Origin: JAXLWB01 sp046328715
GTDB taxonomy: Bacteria; Chloroflexota; Anaerolineae; Caldilineales; Caldilineaceae
NCBI GenBank assembly: GCA_046328715.1
Contig: JAXLWB010000044.1
Span: forward strand, 1 to 64,000
DNA: 64,000 bases
Direction of reading: 5' to 3'
Shown here: positions 28,301 to 35,580 of the stretch, in pieces
Layout: each line of letters starts with the position of its first letter
How positions within the stretch are numbered: position 1 is the first letter of the stretch
Notes under the pieces: generated by a model
What the model was told of the DNA's origin: nothing
The model's input: only the letters and a program-made list of their open reading frames with translations
Databases searched by the model: none
Program-made: the position numbers and the translations under genes

Positions 28301-29215
28301 TTGGAAGTGAGTGTTGATGGCGGATCCACTTGGATGCAAGTGGCTGCCGATGGACCTATGGCGGCTGGTGCGCTGAGTGGTGTGGTCGACGCCAATCTGG
28401 TTCCCGGATCGGATGCGCAACAATGGCGTTTGCTGGTGAGCGATGGTTTCTACACCTCGGTTGCTCAGCTTTCTACCGCATTGACGATTGAAAATAAGGC
28501 ACCCATTGCCTACATCACCAGCGAATCGACCGAATCCGATGCGCTGGGTGGACAAAACATCTACCTCAGCGGCTATGGACAGGACTTGGAAGATGGCATC
28601 CTGAGTGGCGAACAATTGATCTGGCATTCCGACCGTGATGGCGTATTGGGCACAGGCAATACTCTCGTCATCCCTGCCGACAGCCTGAGCCAAGGACGCC
28701 ATGTCTTTAGCCTGGAAGCGATCGATAGCCAGGAACAGAGCAGCATCTTCAGCCGCTCACCCGGTATGGCAACTGCGGCAACCGTGCACCCGGCAGCAAC
28801 CCAGGCCACACTTGGTTCCAGTACTTCCAGCTTTGCCGCCATGGAAATCCTGCGTAGCGCACCCTATCAAAAATCGCAACTAGCGTTGCTCGATCTTTGG
28901 GTGGGTGTCGAAACAGGCAAAACCGCCAGCACCAGCTTTGCGATCAATCACAGCGGTGATGGCGGTGCCGTCGGCTGGAGCATCCAAAGTGCATCGCTGC
29001 CCACCTGGATGAAGGTGAGCAAGAACAGCGGTCAGACACCTGACTCGACCCTGGTAACCGTCGATGCCAAAGCGTTGGCCGCTGGTGAATACACCGGTGC
29101 CATTACGATCCAATCTACCTTTGGCGGCAAAACAACGACCGAGTACATCCCCTACACTGTCGTTGTGGGTGCGCCGACTGTGAAGGTAGTGTATCTGCCA
29201 GTGGTGAGTCGGTAG
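25382..29215 (+). CDS. Secreted metzincin-like zinc protease with Ig-type and BACON-like domains, YLPVVSR tail
   Basis: The start at 25382 has AAGGAG 8 bases upstream and gives 1277 residues. A signal peptide covers about 1-38. Two putative-Ig (He_PIG type) modules follow (about 40-125 and 135-235), each with P-x-W-[AL]-x-[FI]-[DN] and ISGTP/LSGTP hallmarks. A BACON-like domain is at about 370-462 (LQVSRTQLEF ... WLSLS). The protease domain contains HEFEHNSGLNH at 711-721, the full HExxHxxGxxH metzincin zinc motif, with SDMPQYV further on as a possible Met-turn region. Ig-like domains and a second BACON-like module (about 1170-1262) lead to the terminal VYLPVVSR. It is predicted to be exported and active on extracellular proteins or glycoproteins. 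Confidence 0.9.
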   Translation: MLYPNRHSYLLYGGVGLAMLLLSVFAALRPSLPAAAGSLPPTQNVFIYGEPPDQAIVNQPYLFEARVSGPPTSEYFFTITNKPSWASFDVNSGKLSGTPTAANVGTTSNIVINVTDGNQTATLPPFNLTVVANEAAFDDSPIFEFPQAPPAVNVGELYYWDPGVYDPENEHLTFSARNLPAWLKIDPVTGIISGTPATGDVGTVIGVIIIATEKSSVTSSGTDATLDTVVNSTSQTVNIAVNNPNLPYSPSSLSFCAPQGAAFTAQTILIPGTSLAEDDEIYGSTSRDFNASVNNDYNGSSSAIKVTPLGTGLAAGLNSKKVTFKLRGVTYNVPVAIVVGTDCTTGAVQLAPTPAPTTTPNNPVPPPPAGALQVSRTQLEFAGVVGQSITAQSLTLNSTGSALNWTATRDHSSWLSLSSYSGTTPQTINVTINAAALSAGEQSSKISFRDSNNAGVDVTVILRLSPAPAQGNPPSGDVQVTAIEVTQGIQNLLNQMDLVAKRLTFVRAHVKSTTGSDISNVSAKLVVSRDNNVLGTLAPINEGKSITVKNSPDRKNLDDAFLFELDPSWLNGTLTLEFGSDSRTIGCADINNTPNDCKATVTFTDLPAMPIQFFKGTGSKGEATDEMVERARKLLMDFMPIGQMAEQAPPISFAGSTSHRTYLSEIDAKRGSAKVQYYGIVPGAGGGIANCPGFSSAHDNYSTGLQYVGVHEFEHNSGLNHFDANESGCSIAYSDMPQYVREGRISEATDGPNAYFGIRRYKEDDKDFRPLGGPLIPGTLRIDIYGATTSSDALFRGYQGLPKFISAYAYKLMLDQTKTKYQPGAQTAEMTAIVTGTLISGQISSTMAGSIDSITQLTLPGPVTQPAIGEYNIRLEGANGAILSVLPAVLQPYEEATFQQSEADAITSFTALVGQRLTTDIKRIQLRRGESVLATVNAPASGAPQISNLSIVQGDTGLDLAATVASSAKVSYRLEVSVDGGSTWMQVAADGPMAAGALSGVVDANLVPGSDAQQWRLLVSDGFYTSVAQLSTALTIENKAPIAYITSESTESDALGGQNIYLSGYGQDLEDGILSGEQLIWHSDRDGVLGTGNTLVIPADSLSQGRHVFSLEAIDSQEQSSIFSRSPGMATAATVHPAATQATLGSSTSSFAAMEILRSAPYQKSQLALLDLWVGVETGKTASTSFAINHSGDGGAVGWSIQSASLPTWMKVSKNSGQTPDSTLVTVDAKALAAGEYTGAITIQSTFGGKTTTEYIPYTVVVGAPTVKVVYLPVVSR

Positions 29216-29247
29216 AAGTAGCGGAGATTCGAGATTGAGAGGTTGAG

Positions 29248-29287
29248 AAATGTGACCAACACTTTTACGAAAGTGTTGGTCACATTT
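29248..29287. terminator. Bidirectional terminator between convergent genes
   Basis: AAATGTGACCAACACTTT (29248-29265) pairs perfectly with 29270-29287, an 18-bp stem with a 4-base loop. A/T-rich flanks give a short U-tract on the plus strand. It sits between the metzincin-like gene and the convergent ArsR-DUF2087 gene. Confidence 0.85.
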
Positions 29288-29315
29288 TTGTTTCCCAACT
29301 CTGAATTGGAAAGCA

Positions 29316-30635
29316 TCATTGCGCATTCGCTTCCCGCCAATATCTCGAACCATCCTTCGTGCGCTTGAGAATCCCCGCATCCACCATACTACGACGCATC
29401 AGGACGAAATCGGGGTGCAGGTACCATTGTTGCAGAAGTTCATTGACTTCTTTTTCGTTATAACCTCTCTCTGGCTCAAACTTATCAATCAAATACTCCA
29501 TCATCACCTGTTGTTCATTGAGTTTGCTCGACCAGTGAGTAATACGCCCCTGTGCGTCGAGAAACTTTTGCAGTGTGGGCGACACGGTAGAACGCACCTG
29601 CTCTCGTTGCGTCTCTAACTGCACCTGCTGCGCCACCGATTGCGCGTTGTGGCTGGAAAGCAACTGGCGCAGTTTGAAGATCAAGCGTTGTAAACCTGTT
29701 TCATCGTAGGCATAGACCTTATTGGCGCCATCAGCGCGGCGCTCCTGTACATACCCTGCGCCGACCAGTTGTTTGAGATGGCGCGAGACATTGCCCTGGC
29801 TGCTCTCCAACTGCGGGATGATCTCCTGTGCCCGCAACTCACCCTGCTCGGTCAATAGCTCTAGAACGCGCAGCCGGCTTTCGTCCGCCAGTGCCGAGAG
29901 CGGGGCAAGCACTTCGGCACGCGTCAGCGGGTCTCGCCGCATCCATTGCGGATCGAACTTGGTGAAGACCCAAAGCGTATCCGGGCTGGCAAAGCGGTTG
30001 CAATAGCCAACCAAATGGGGTGAAATCACTAAAACGATGCGCCGCACACCGTGGAGGAGGGCAAGCTGACCCTCGGTTGGCTCGGTTTGTAACAGAAAAC
30101 GTAAGGCCGAAGCGCCGCTCATCTGTTGCCAGCGTGGTTGGCTAAAGATGGTCTCATTGAGGGTGCGCGTCATGCCGTTCATCATAAGTGTTTGCCGTTT
30201 CCATTCTGCAGCAAGTTGGTTCTCCCATAGCGAGCGTAGGTGGTCGACAAGCCGTTGTTGCAAAAAGGCTGGGTCGCTGGCGGCTGTTTCTGCTTCGCTG
30301 CGCAGTTGGCTATTTTCGATCTCTGACAATGCCTCTGCAACGTGGACTTGAAAGCGCTCCGTAGGCAAACGCGATAATGCCGCTAGGTAACTCGGAAAAT
30401 CGATATAACTCTCTTGGGCAAGCAATAGACTTCCAAATGCATCAACTAATAGGCGATTGAACTGCTCAGTCTCTGCTGATAGTTGTTCATTGGCCTTGCT
30501 CAACCAGGCATCGCCGACTCCCGGTTCCTGAGCAGTCAATGCCCACAGCGTAAGTAATAGATTGCGTACTGGCTCTAGTGTGGCGGTCACCTGAACAGTA
30601 GGGGCTGGTGGTTGAGTAAATGGTGAGGTTCTCAT
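29316..30635 (-). CDS. ArsR-type winged-helix regulator with C-terminal DUF2087
   Basis: This transcription regulator has 439 residues. The N-terminal ~230 residues are an uncharacterised helical sensor-like region. The ArsR winged helix (about 235-320) reads LSALADESRLRVLELL, then recognition helix region SSQGNVSRHLKQLVGAGYV and a wing with ERRADGANKVYAY. The C-terminal DUF2087 (about 370-437) shows RITHWSSK, EYLIDKFEPERGYNEKEVNE and MRRSMVDAGILKR. No CxC metal-sensing motif is visible in the wing region, so an organic or protein ligand is more likely than a metal. AAGGAT lies before the ATG. A consensus-quality promoter and an imperfect palindrome lie directly upstream, suggesting autoregulation. 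Confidence 0.9.
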   Translation of the reverse strand: MRTSPFTQPPAPTVQVTATLEPVRNLLLTLWALTAQEPGVGDAWLSKANEQLSAETEQFNRLLVDAFGSLLLAQESYIDFPSYLAALSRLPTERFQVHVAEALSEIENSQLRSEAETAASDPAFLQQRLVDHLRSLWENQLAAEWKRQTLMMNGMTRTLNETIFSQPRWQQMSGASALRFLLQTEPTEGQLALLHGVRRIVLVISPHLVGYCNRFASPDTLWVFTKFDPQWMRRDPLTRAEVLAPLSALADESRLRVLELLTEQGELRAQEIIPQLESSQGNVSRHLKQLVGAGYVQERRADGANKVYAYDETGLQRLIFKLRQLLSSHNAQSVAQQVQLETQREQVRSTVSPTLQKFLDAQGRITHWSSKLNEQQVMMEYLIDKFEPERGYNEKEVNELLQQWYLHPDFVLMRRSMVDAGILKRTKDGSRYWREANAQ

Positions 30636-30654
30636 TATTTATCCTTTATTGTAA

Positions 30655-30690
30655 TTATTCGTATATTTGCATAATTGCAATATAGAATAA
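30655..30690. promoter_or_regulatory. Imperfect palindrome over the promoter of the ArsR-DUF2087 gene (candidate operator)
   Basis: Outer arms TTATTC (30655-30660) and GAATAA (30685-30690) enclose inner arms TTGCA (30667-30671) and TGCAA (30676-30680). The element covers the -10 box and the expected transcription start of the gene. ArsR-family operators are typically AT-rich imperfect palindromes in this position. Confidence 0.5.
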
Positions 30691-30707
30691 ATTTCGCTAG
30701 TTGTCAA
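30679..30707 (-). promoter_or_regulatory. Sigma70-type promoter of the ArsR-DUF2087 gene
   Basis: On the minus strand TTGACA (30707-30702) is followed after exactly 17 bases by TATATT (30684-30679). The start would fall near 30672, leaving a leader of about 36 bases to the ATG at 30635. Confidence 0.7.
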
Positions 30708-30731
30708 GAAGCAATTTTGTGGAAAATAAAA

Positions 30732-30769
30732 GCCCGGATGTGACCTGCGAAAGCAGGTCACATCCGGGC
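30732..30769 (-). terminator. Rho-independent terminator of the sugar isomerase gene
   Basis: GCCCGGATGTGACCTGC (30732-30748) pairs perfectly with 30753-30769 around a 4-base loop. On the minus strand the stem is followed by TTTTATTTT. It lies 30 bases past the stop codon of the gene ending at 30800. Confidence 0.88.
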
Positions 30770-30799
30770 CATAGTTTGTGGGAACTGAGTTCGATCAGT

Positions 30800-31669
30800 C
30801 TACGCGCCTGCCAAGAACTTGGCCCCTTGCAGAATGCCCAGTTGCTCGCCATCTTGGGTGCCATTGAAGTTGGCATCTTCCAATTCGATTGAGACACAGC
30901 CTTGATAATCGTTCTGTTGCAGCAGCTTGAGAATCTCGACCCAGCGTGCCTGCCCTTGCCCCGGAATCGTGTAGCGCCAACTCATCGCACCGAAGGCCGG
31001 CGGTTTGGCAAAGGTGGAAGGTTGTTCGCTGCCGTAGTCATAGAGATTCTCGCTGAGCCATTCGGTGTCCTTGCCATGAACGTGATAGACCCGGTGGCCA
31101 AATTCGTAGAGGAAGCGCAGCGGATCGATGTTCATACGCATCAGGTGGGATGGGTCGTAATTGACGCCAAAGGCCATCGAGCCCATCTCTTTGAAAAAGG
31201 CACGCAACGTTTCGGGCGTGCAGCAGAGCGCCCCTGGACCGGGCCAGCCTTCAAGCACAATGTGGGCGTTGCTTGCTTCCAGCGTGGATGTGAGTTGCCC
31301 AAAGCTTTCGACCATATAGCCGAAATTTTCATTGCGTGGCAACTCAGGCTTCTCGGGCAGCATCACCAAAAAGTGGTTGATTGAACCGTAGGCAGCGCAG
31401 CGTTTGATGTATTCGACGTTGGCGGCCACAGCCTCTTGGCGTTTACCCTTGTCCGCCGAGATCATCGGCTGCCACTCTTTGAAGTCGACCGAGCCGATAC
31501 GCAGCCCTGCGTCGATCACGGCTTTGCCTGCGACATCCCCGTCTCGTCCCAGGTCGATCACTTCTAGACCGTTGCTTTTTGTCCATTGGATCAAGCTTGC
31601 CAGATCCTTTTGCCAATCGCTCCAGCCACGGCGCAGACCAATCGGATAACCGCCAGTTCGTGTTTTCAT
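30800..31669 (-). CDS. Sugar phosphate isomerase/epimerase family protein
   Basis: This is a second xylose-isomerase-like TIM-barrel protein, 289 residues from the ATG at 31669 (an upstream TTG frame extension lacks family character). Candidate metal ligands are Glu in VLEGWPG, Asp/His in NYDPSHLMRM, His in YHVHGKDTEW and Glu in VSIELED. The HGKD segment and long loop with YDYGSEQP are typical of family members acting on sugar phosphates or keto-inositols. It is not close in sequence to the isomerase at 3534. It is monocistronic, bounded by its own terminator and a consensus promoter about 200 bases upstream. The substrate cannot be named. Confidence 0.9.
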   Translation of the reverse strand: MKTRTGGYPIGLRRGWSDWQKDLASLIQWTKSNGLEVIDLGRDGDVAGKAVIDAGLRIGSVDFKEWQPMISADKGKRQEAVAANVEYIKRCAAYGSINHFLVMLPEKPELPRNENFGYMVESFGQLTSTLEASNAHIVLEGWPGPGALCCTPETLRAFFKEMGSMAFGVNYDPSHLMRMNIDPLRFLYEFGHRVYHVHGKDTEWLSENLYDYGSEQPSTFAKPPAFGAMSWRYTIPGQGQARWVEILKLLQQNDYQGCVSIELEDANFNGTQDGEQLGILQGAKFLAGA

Positions 31670-31866
31670 GTTTTGTCTCTTTTTGAATTTGTACCTACGG
31701 ACCCTTCTCCGGCCTTGCAGAAAGCACTTTATGCCTTGTAACAGTTCCTTTTGTATCAAGACGGCCAGGAAGGGAGTGGTTGATCGTTACTAGAAAATGA
31801 TGATTTGTCGAACCATCTTGGCAAGCACCTAGTGAAAGCGACTTGCATATCGTTGGTTCTGGTCTG

Positions 31867-31895
31867 AGTATATGCTGCTCTGAAATCGCTGTCAA
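31867..31895 (-). promoter_or_regulatory. Sigma70-type promoter of the sugar isomerase gene
   Basis: On the minus strand TTGACA (31895-31890) is followed after exactly 17 bases by TATACT (31872-31867). Transcription would start near 31860, giving a leader of about 190 bases before the ATG at 31669. No riboswitch class was recognised in the leader. Confidence 0.7.
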
Positions 31896-31995
31896 TCGCA
31901 AAGCAATATACTTTCAACTTCAGAGCCCCACGCGTTCGTACGGGGAAGTACGCTGATGCTAACGGCTCTGAACTCATGGAGTATCCACAACTTGA

Positions 31996-32024
31996 TTGAC
32001 AGTGCTGCTTGACAATCCTATACT
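31996..32024 (+). promoter_or_regulatory. Sigma70-type promoter abutting the kinase-ATPase start codon (leaderless transcript predicted)
   Basis: TTGACA (31996-32001), a 17-base spacer and TATACT (32019-32024) form a near-perfect promoter. The ATG at 32032 is 7 bases past the -10 box, so the transcript should begin at or next to the start codon. The TTG of the -35 box is in frame with the gene but is better read as promoter than as start codon. Confidence 0.75.
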
Positions 32025-32031
32025 TAACGCT

Positions 32032-35000
32032 ATGTGTGCTGCACAAACTCTCGCTGGAAAGCTCGCTGCTGTAGAACTCACTCCCCGCTATCGCTTGCTG
32101 AACCGCTTAGGGGCAGGTGGTATGGGCGATGTCTACCGCGCCTATGATCGGCTGAGCGGTGAAACCGTGGCACTCAAACGGGTGCCAGTGGACGCAACGC
32201 GTTTAAGTCTGCAACTGCGCACCGCCCTCAGCACAGAGTTCCAGACCTTGACGGCACTGCACCACCCAAACATCATTTCCGTGAACGACTATGGCTTCGA
32301 TAGCGGTGGTCAGCCCTTCTTTACGATGGAGTTGTTGGAGCGCCCACAAACCTTGATCGAATCGGGTCAGTGGCGCAACGACGATGAAAAGATCGACCTG
32401 TTGGCTCAATTGTTGCGTGCCTTAAGCTATCTCCACCGCCGGCAACTCGTTCACCGCGACCTCAAGCCAGGCAATGTGCTGGTGAAGGAGCAGCAAGTGA
32501 AGGTGCTGGACTTCGGCCTGGCAGCGATCGGCGGTGTAACCAGCCAAAGTGGTACCTTGAATTACATGGCACCAGAAACACTGCGTGGCGAACAGAGCAC
32601 GCCATCCGCAGACCTTTATGCCGTTGGCATCCTGGCCTATGAACTTTTTGCCGGTTGGCATCCCTTTGCCTATCTGCGCAAATTCACGGTCGAGGAGCTG
32701 TTGCAGGCAGAGGCCGACTGGCAATACCTCGATCTTCCTCCACAGTTGCTGGCTGTGTTGCAGCGTTTGCTCGCCAAAGCACCGCAGGATCGTTATCCCG
32801 ATGCTGCCGCTGCGATTGAGGCATTGGCTGCTGTTAGTACCCAGCCGATTCTGCTGGAGACAGTCGCCACCCGTGAAAGTTTTTTGCAGTCAGCTCCCTT
32901 TGTCGGTCGCCAAGCAGAGCTGGCACAACTGAGCACTGCGTTGGAGCAGGCGTGGCAAGGGCAGAGCCGCGGCTGGTTGATCGGTGGCGAAAGCGGCGTG
33001 GGTAAATCGCGCCTGATCGATCAGATACGGACGCAGGCGCTGGTCAAGGGCGGACTGGTGCTGCGGGGCCAGGCACAAGAGGGTGGAAGTGCCTATCATC
33101 TCTGGTTGGAGGCATTGCGCTGGCTTCTTCTAAGTGGACAACCGACTCTGGTGGAAGCGGCCATATTCAAGCCGCTATTACCCACATTAGAAACTTTCCT
33201 GGAACAGTCCATTGTCGATGCGCCAGTGCTTGAAGCAAATGCCGCCCTGACTCGTCTGCGTAATACTCTGTTTGAACTCTTTCAGCGCACTGCTCAACTG
33301 CAACCAATCGTGCTTTTGCTCGCAGATCTACACTGGGCCGATCAGAACAGCCTGGATCTGCTACGTTGGCTACTAGAGCGAATGACGGCCCAATCTGTCC
33401 AACCCAGTCGTCTCCTTCTGATTGCGGACTACCGCAGCGATGAAATGCCTGATTTGCTGGCGAGTTTGCCAGGTATGCATTCTCTTTCGCTACAGCGACT
33501 GAACTCGGAGGCAGTGGGCGAGTTGAGCCAGGCAATCCTGGGACATGCCGGTCAACAACCTCATCTACTCACTTTCTTGCAACAGGAGAGTGAAGGCAAC
33601 ACTTTCTTTATGGTCGAAGTCTTGCGTAGCCTGGCCGAAGAAGCTGGATTGCTGGACCGTGTGACCTCTATTCCACTGCCGGGCCAGATCTTTCCGGGAG
33701 GCATTCGTCAGTTGCTACAACGGCGCTTGCAACGGGTAGGCACCGACGATCAACCCTTGTTGCGCTATGCGGCAGTGGCCGGTCGCCAGCTTGATCTGCC
33801 GTTGTTACGCTCCTTTGCGCCAGCCGATCTGGAGTTCGATGGCTGGCTTGTGCGCTGCGCCAATGCTGCATTGCTCGAAGCACAGGAAGGACGTTGGCGT
33901 TTCAACCACGACAAGCTGCGCGAGGGAATTCTGAATGAACTTCACCCCGCGGATCGTGCGCAAACCCATCAGGCGATTGCACTGCGTATCGAAGTGCTCT
34001 ACGCCAGTCAACTAGCCAGCTTTTACGGGGATCTAGCTTATCACTATGGCCAAGCGGGCGCTACCGCTGCCGAACGTCGTTATCTATTATTGGCAGCCGA
34101 GCAGGCGCAGCGCCTTTATGCGAACAACAGTGCCATCAGCTATTACGAGCGTCTGTTGAACTTAGTCGAAAGTGAGCATGAGCGGGGCGACCTCTTGTTG
34201 CGGTTGGGTCAGGTCTTTAAGTTGGTGGGGCGTTGGTCCGATTCGGAGAATCTATTTCACCAGGCGCTTGCGTTGTCTGAAAAGGACCCCGATCGTGCCC
34301 TGTTGATTGCCAGCTACCAGGCGATCGGCGGACTCGCCCGCAGTCGAGGTGACAATCAGGAAGCGGTGACTTGGCTGGAAAAGGCGCGCGCCCTCTGCGA
34401 CCAAGCTGAATTGCAAGAGCAGTTCGCAACTGTTTTGCTCGAACTGGGCAATGTTCACTACCAACTCGGCAACTACCGTGAAGCGGCGGCGCGGCTGGAG
34501 GAAGCGATGCACATCGGGCAGCATCGCCAGGATGAGAGAATTATCGGTCTTGCACTGCATGCACTTGGCAATGTTGCTTTCGACACGGGGGATTACGTAC
34601 AGACGCGCGACTACTATGAGCGCGCTCTTCTCATCCGCCGACGTTTGGGCGATCAGGCCGATCTCGCAGCGACCATTGCCAATTTGGGCATTCTGAGCTG
34701 GTATCAAGGGCAACTCGACCAGGCTCTGGACTATTACGAAGAGGCCCGTCAATTGCGCGAGCAGACCGGTGACCGGGCAAATCTGGCGATTGTACTCAAC
34801 AATCGAGGGATCATCTATAAAGAAAAAGGCGACGCAGCGGCAGCACTGGCCGACTACGAGGCAGCGCTGGAGATTCATCGTTTACTGGGCAATAAGACAG
34901 GAATCAGTTATGTTTATTCAAACATTGCTGCATTACACTCGGAATCAGGGAATGTAAGTGAGGCTCAGCGACTTTACGAAGAAACCTTGGCCATTCGCCG

Positions 35001-35403
35001 TGCCATCGGTGACCGCTGGGGAATTGCCAGTACTCTGAGTCATCTTGGCAATGTGGCAACTGCACAAAACCATCTTGATGACGCCAACCGTTATTTCAGT
35101 GAAAGCTTACGTCTGCTACGTGAGTTTGGCGACAAACAAAAGGTGATGTATTGCCTGGCCGGACTAGCTGAAGTTGCTCTGTTAACCGAACAAACGGATC
35201 GTGCGATCCAACTTGCCGCCGCCGCCAAATCGATTGCACAGCATCACAATCTTGTCATGGAGCGCGACACATTGCAACGGTTTGAGGCATCCGTTGCCGT
35301 TCTTCACACAAAAGTACCTGCACCTAAATTTGAAACGTATTGGGAACAGGGTGCTATGCTTAGCCTAGAAGCGGCGATTGAATTAGCCATTGGAAGCGGG
35401 TAG
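32032..35403 (+). CDS. Ser/Thr protein kinase fused to an AAA/STAND ATPase and TPR repeats
   Basis: This cytoplasmic signalling protein has 1123 residues from the ATG at 32032. The N-terminal Hanks-type kinase (about 15-265) has the glycine loop LGAGGMGDVY, the Lys of VALKRV, HRDLKPGNVL with catalytic Asp143, DFG at 160-162 and the MAPETLRG activation-segment end. An ATPase domain follows with FVGRQAEL and Walker A GGESGVGKSRL near 317-327, and Walker B VLLLADLHWAD. From about 680 to the end are TPR repeats, many with the sequence pattern A-L-x-x-Y-E-x-A-L-x-I-x-R. There is no transmembrane helix. Kinase residues look complete, so it should be active. It is followed after 177 bases by a second ATPase gene, and the pair may form a pathway. 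Confidence 0.93.
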   Translation: MCAAQTLAGKLAAVELTPRYRLLNRLGAGGMGDVYRAYDRLSGETVALKRVPVDATRLSLQLRTALSTEFQTLTALHHPNIISVNDYGFDSGGQPFFTMELLERPQTLIESGQWRNDDEKIDLLAQLLRALSYLHRRQLVHRDLKPGNVLVKEQQVKVLDFGLAAIGGVTSQSGTLNYMAPETLRGEQSTPSADLYAVGILAYELFAGWHPFAYLRKFTVEELLQAEADWQYLDLPPQLLAVLQRLLAKAPQDRYPDAAAAIEALAAVSTQPILLETVATRESFLQSAPFVGRQAELAQLSTALEQAWQGQSRGWLIGGESGVGKSRLIDQIRTQALVKGGLVLRGQAQEGGSAYHLWLEALRWLLLSGQPTLVEAAIFKPLLPTLETFLEQSIVDAPVLEANAALTRLRNTLFELFQRTAQLQPIVLLLADLHWADQNSLDLLRWLLERMTAQSVQPSRLLLIADYRSDEMPDLLASLPGMHSLSLQRLNSEAVGELSQAILGHAGQQPHLLTFLQQESEGNTFFMVEVLRSLAEEAGLLDRVTSIPLPGQIFPGGIRQLLQRRLQRVGTDDQPLLRYAAVAGRQLDLPLLRSFAPADLEFDGWLVRCANAALLEAQEGRWRFNHDKLREGILNELHPADRAQTHQAIALRIEVLYASQLASFYGDLAYHYGQAGATAAERRYLLLAAEQAQRLYANNSAISYYERLLNLVESEHERGDLLLRLGQVFKLVGRWSDSENLFHQALALSEKDPDRALLIASYQAIGGLARSRGDNQEAVTWLEKARALCDQAELQEQFATVLLELGNVHYQLGNYREAAARLEEAMHIGQHRQDERIIGLALHALGNVAFDTGDYVQTRDYYERALLIRRRLGDQADLAATIANLGILSWYQGQLDQALDYYEEARQLREQTGDRANLAIVLNNRGIIYKEKGDAAAALADYEAALEIHRLLGNKTGISYVYSNIAALHSESGNVSEAQRLYEETLAIRRAIGDRWGIASTLSHLGNVATAQNHLDDANRYFSESLRLLREFGDKQKVMYCLAGLAEVALLTEQTDRAIQLAAAAKSIAQHHNLVMERDTLQRFEASVAVLHTKVPAPKFETYWEQGAMLSLEAAIELAIGSG

Positions 35404-35580
35404 GCAGAATCGTTCATGATACAGTGAAGCAGAACGGCCAATGTATCGACAAAAATTTGGGAAAACGTTCGAGACATAATCAGGATCAAATTGCTCAGGT
35501 AAACCGTGTAATTTGTATCAAAGTTCGTGAGCGACGGTGGTGAATTAGCTCGCAATTCGCTATTTTGGAATAGGAGCGAG

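Noticed and set aside
31996..32031. TTG at 31996 as the start of the kinase-ATPase
   Set aside because: This TTG is the first three bases of a near-consensus -35 box, so the ATG at 32032 is the more economical start.
35527..35580. 18-residue extension of the ATPase gene at its 5' end
   Set aside because: AGGAG placed just before the ATG at 35581 and the start of the conserved FVGR module support the later start.
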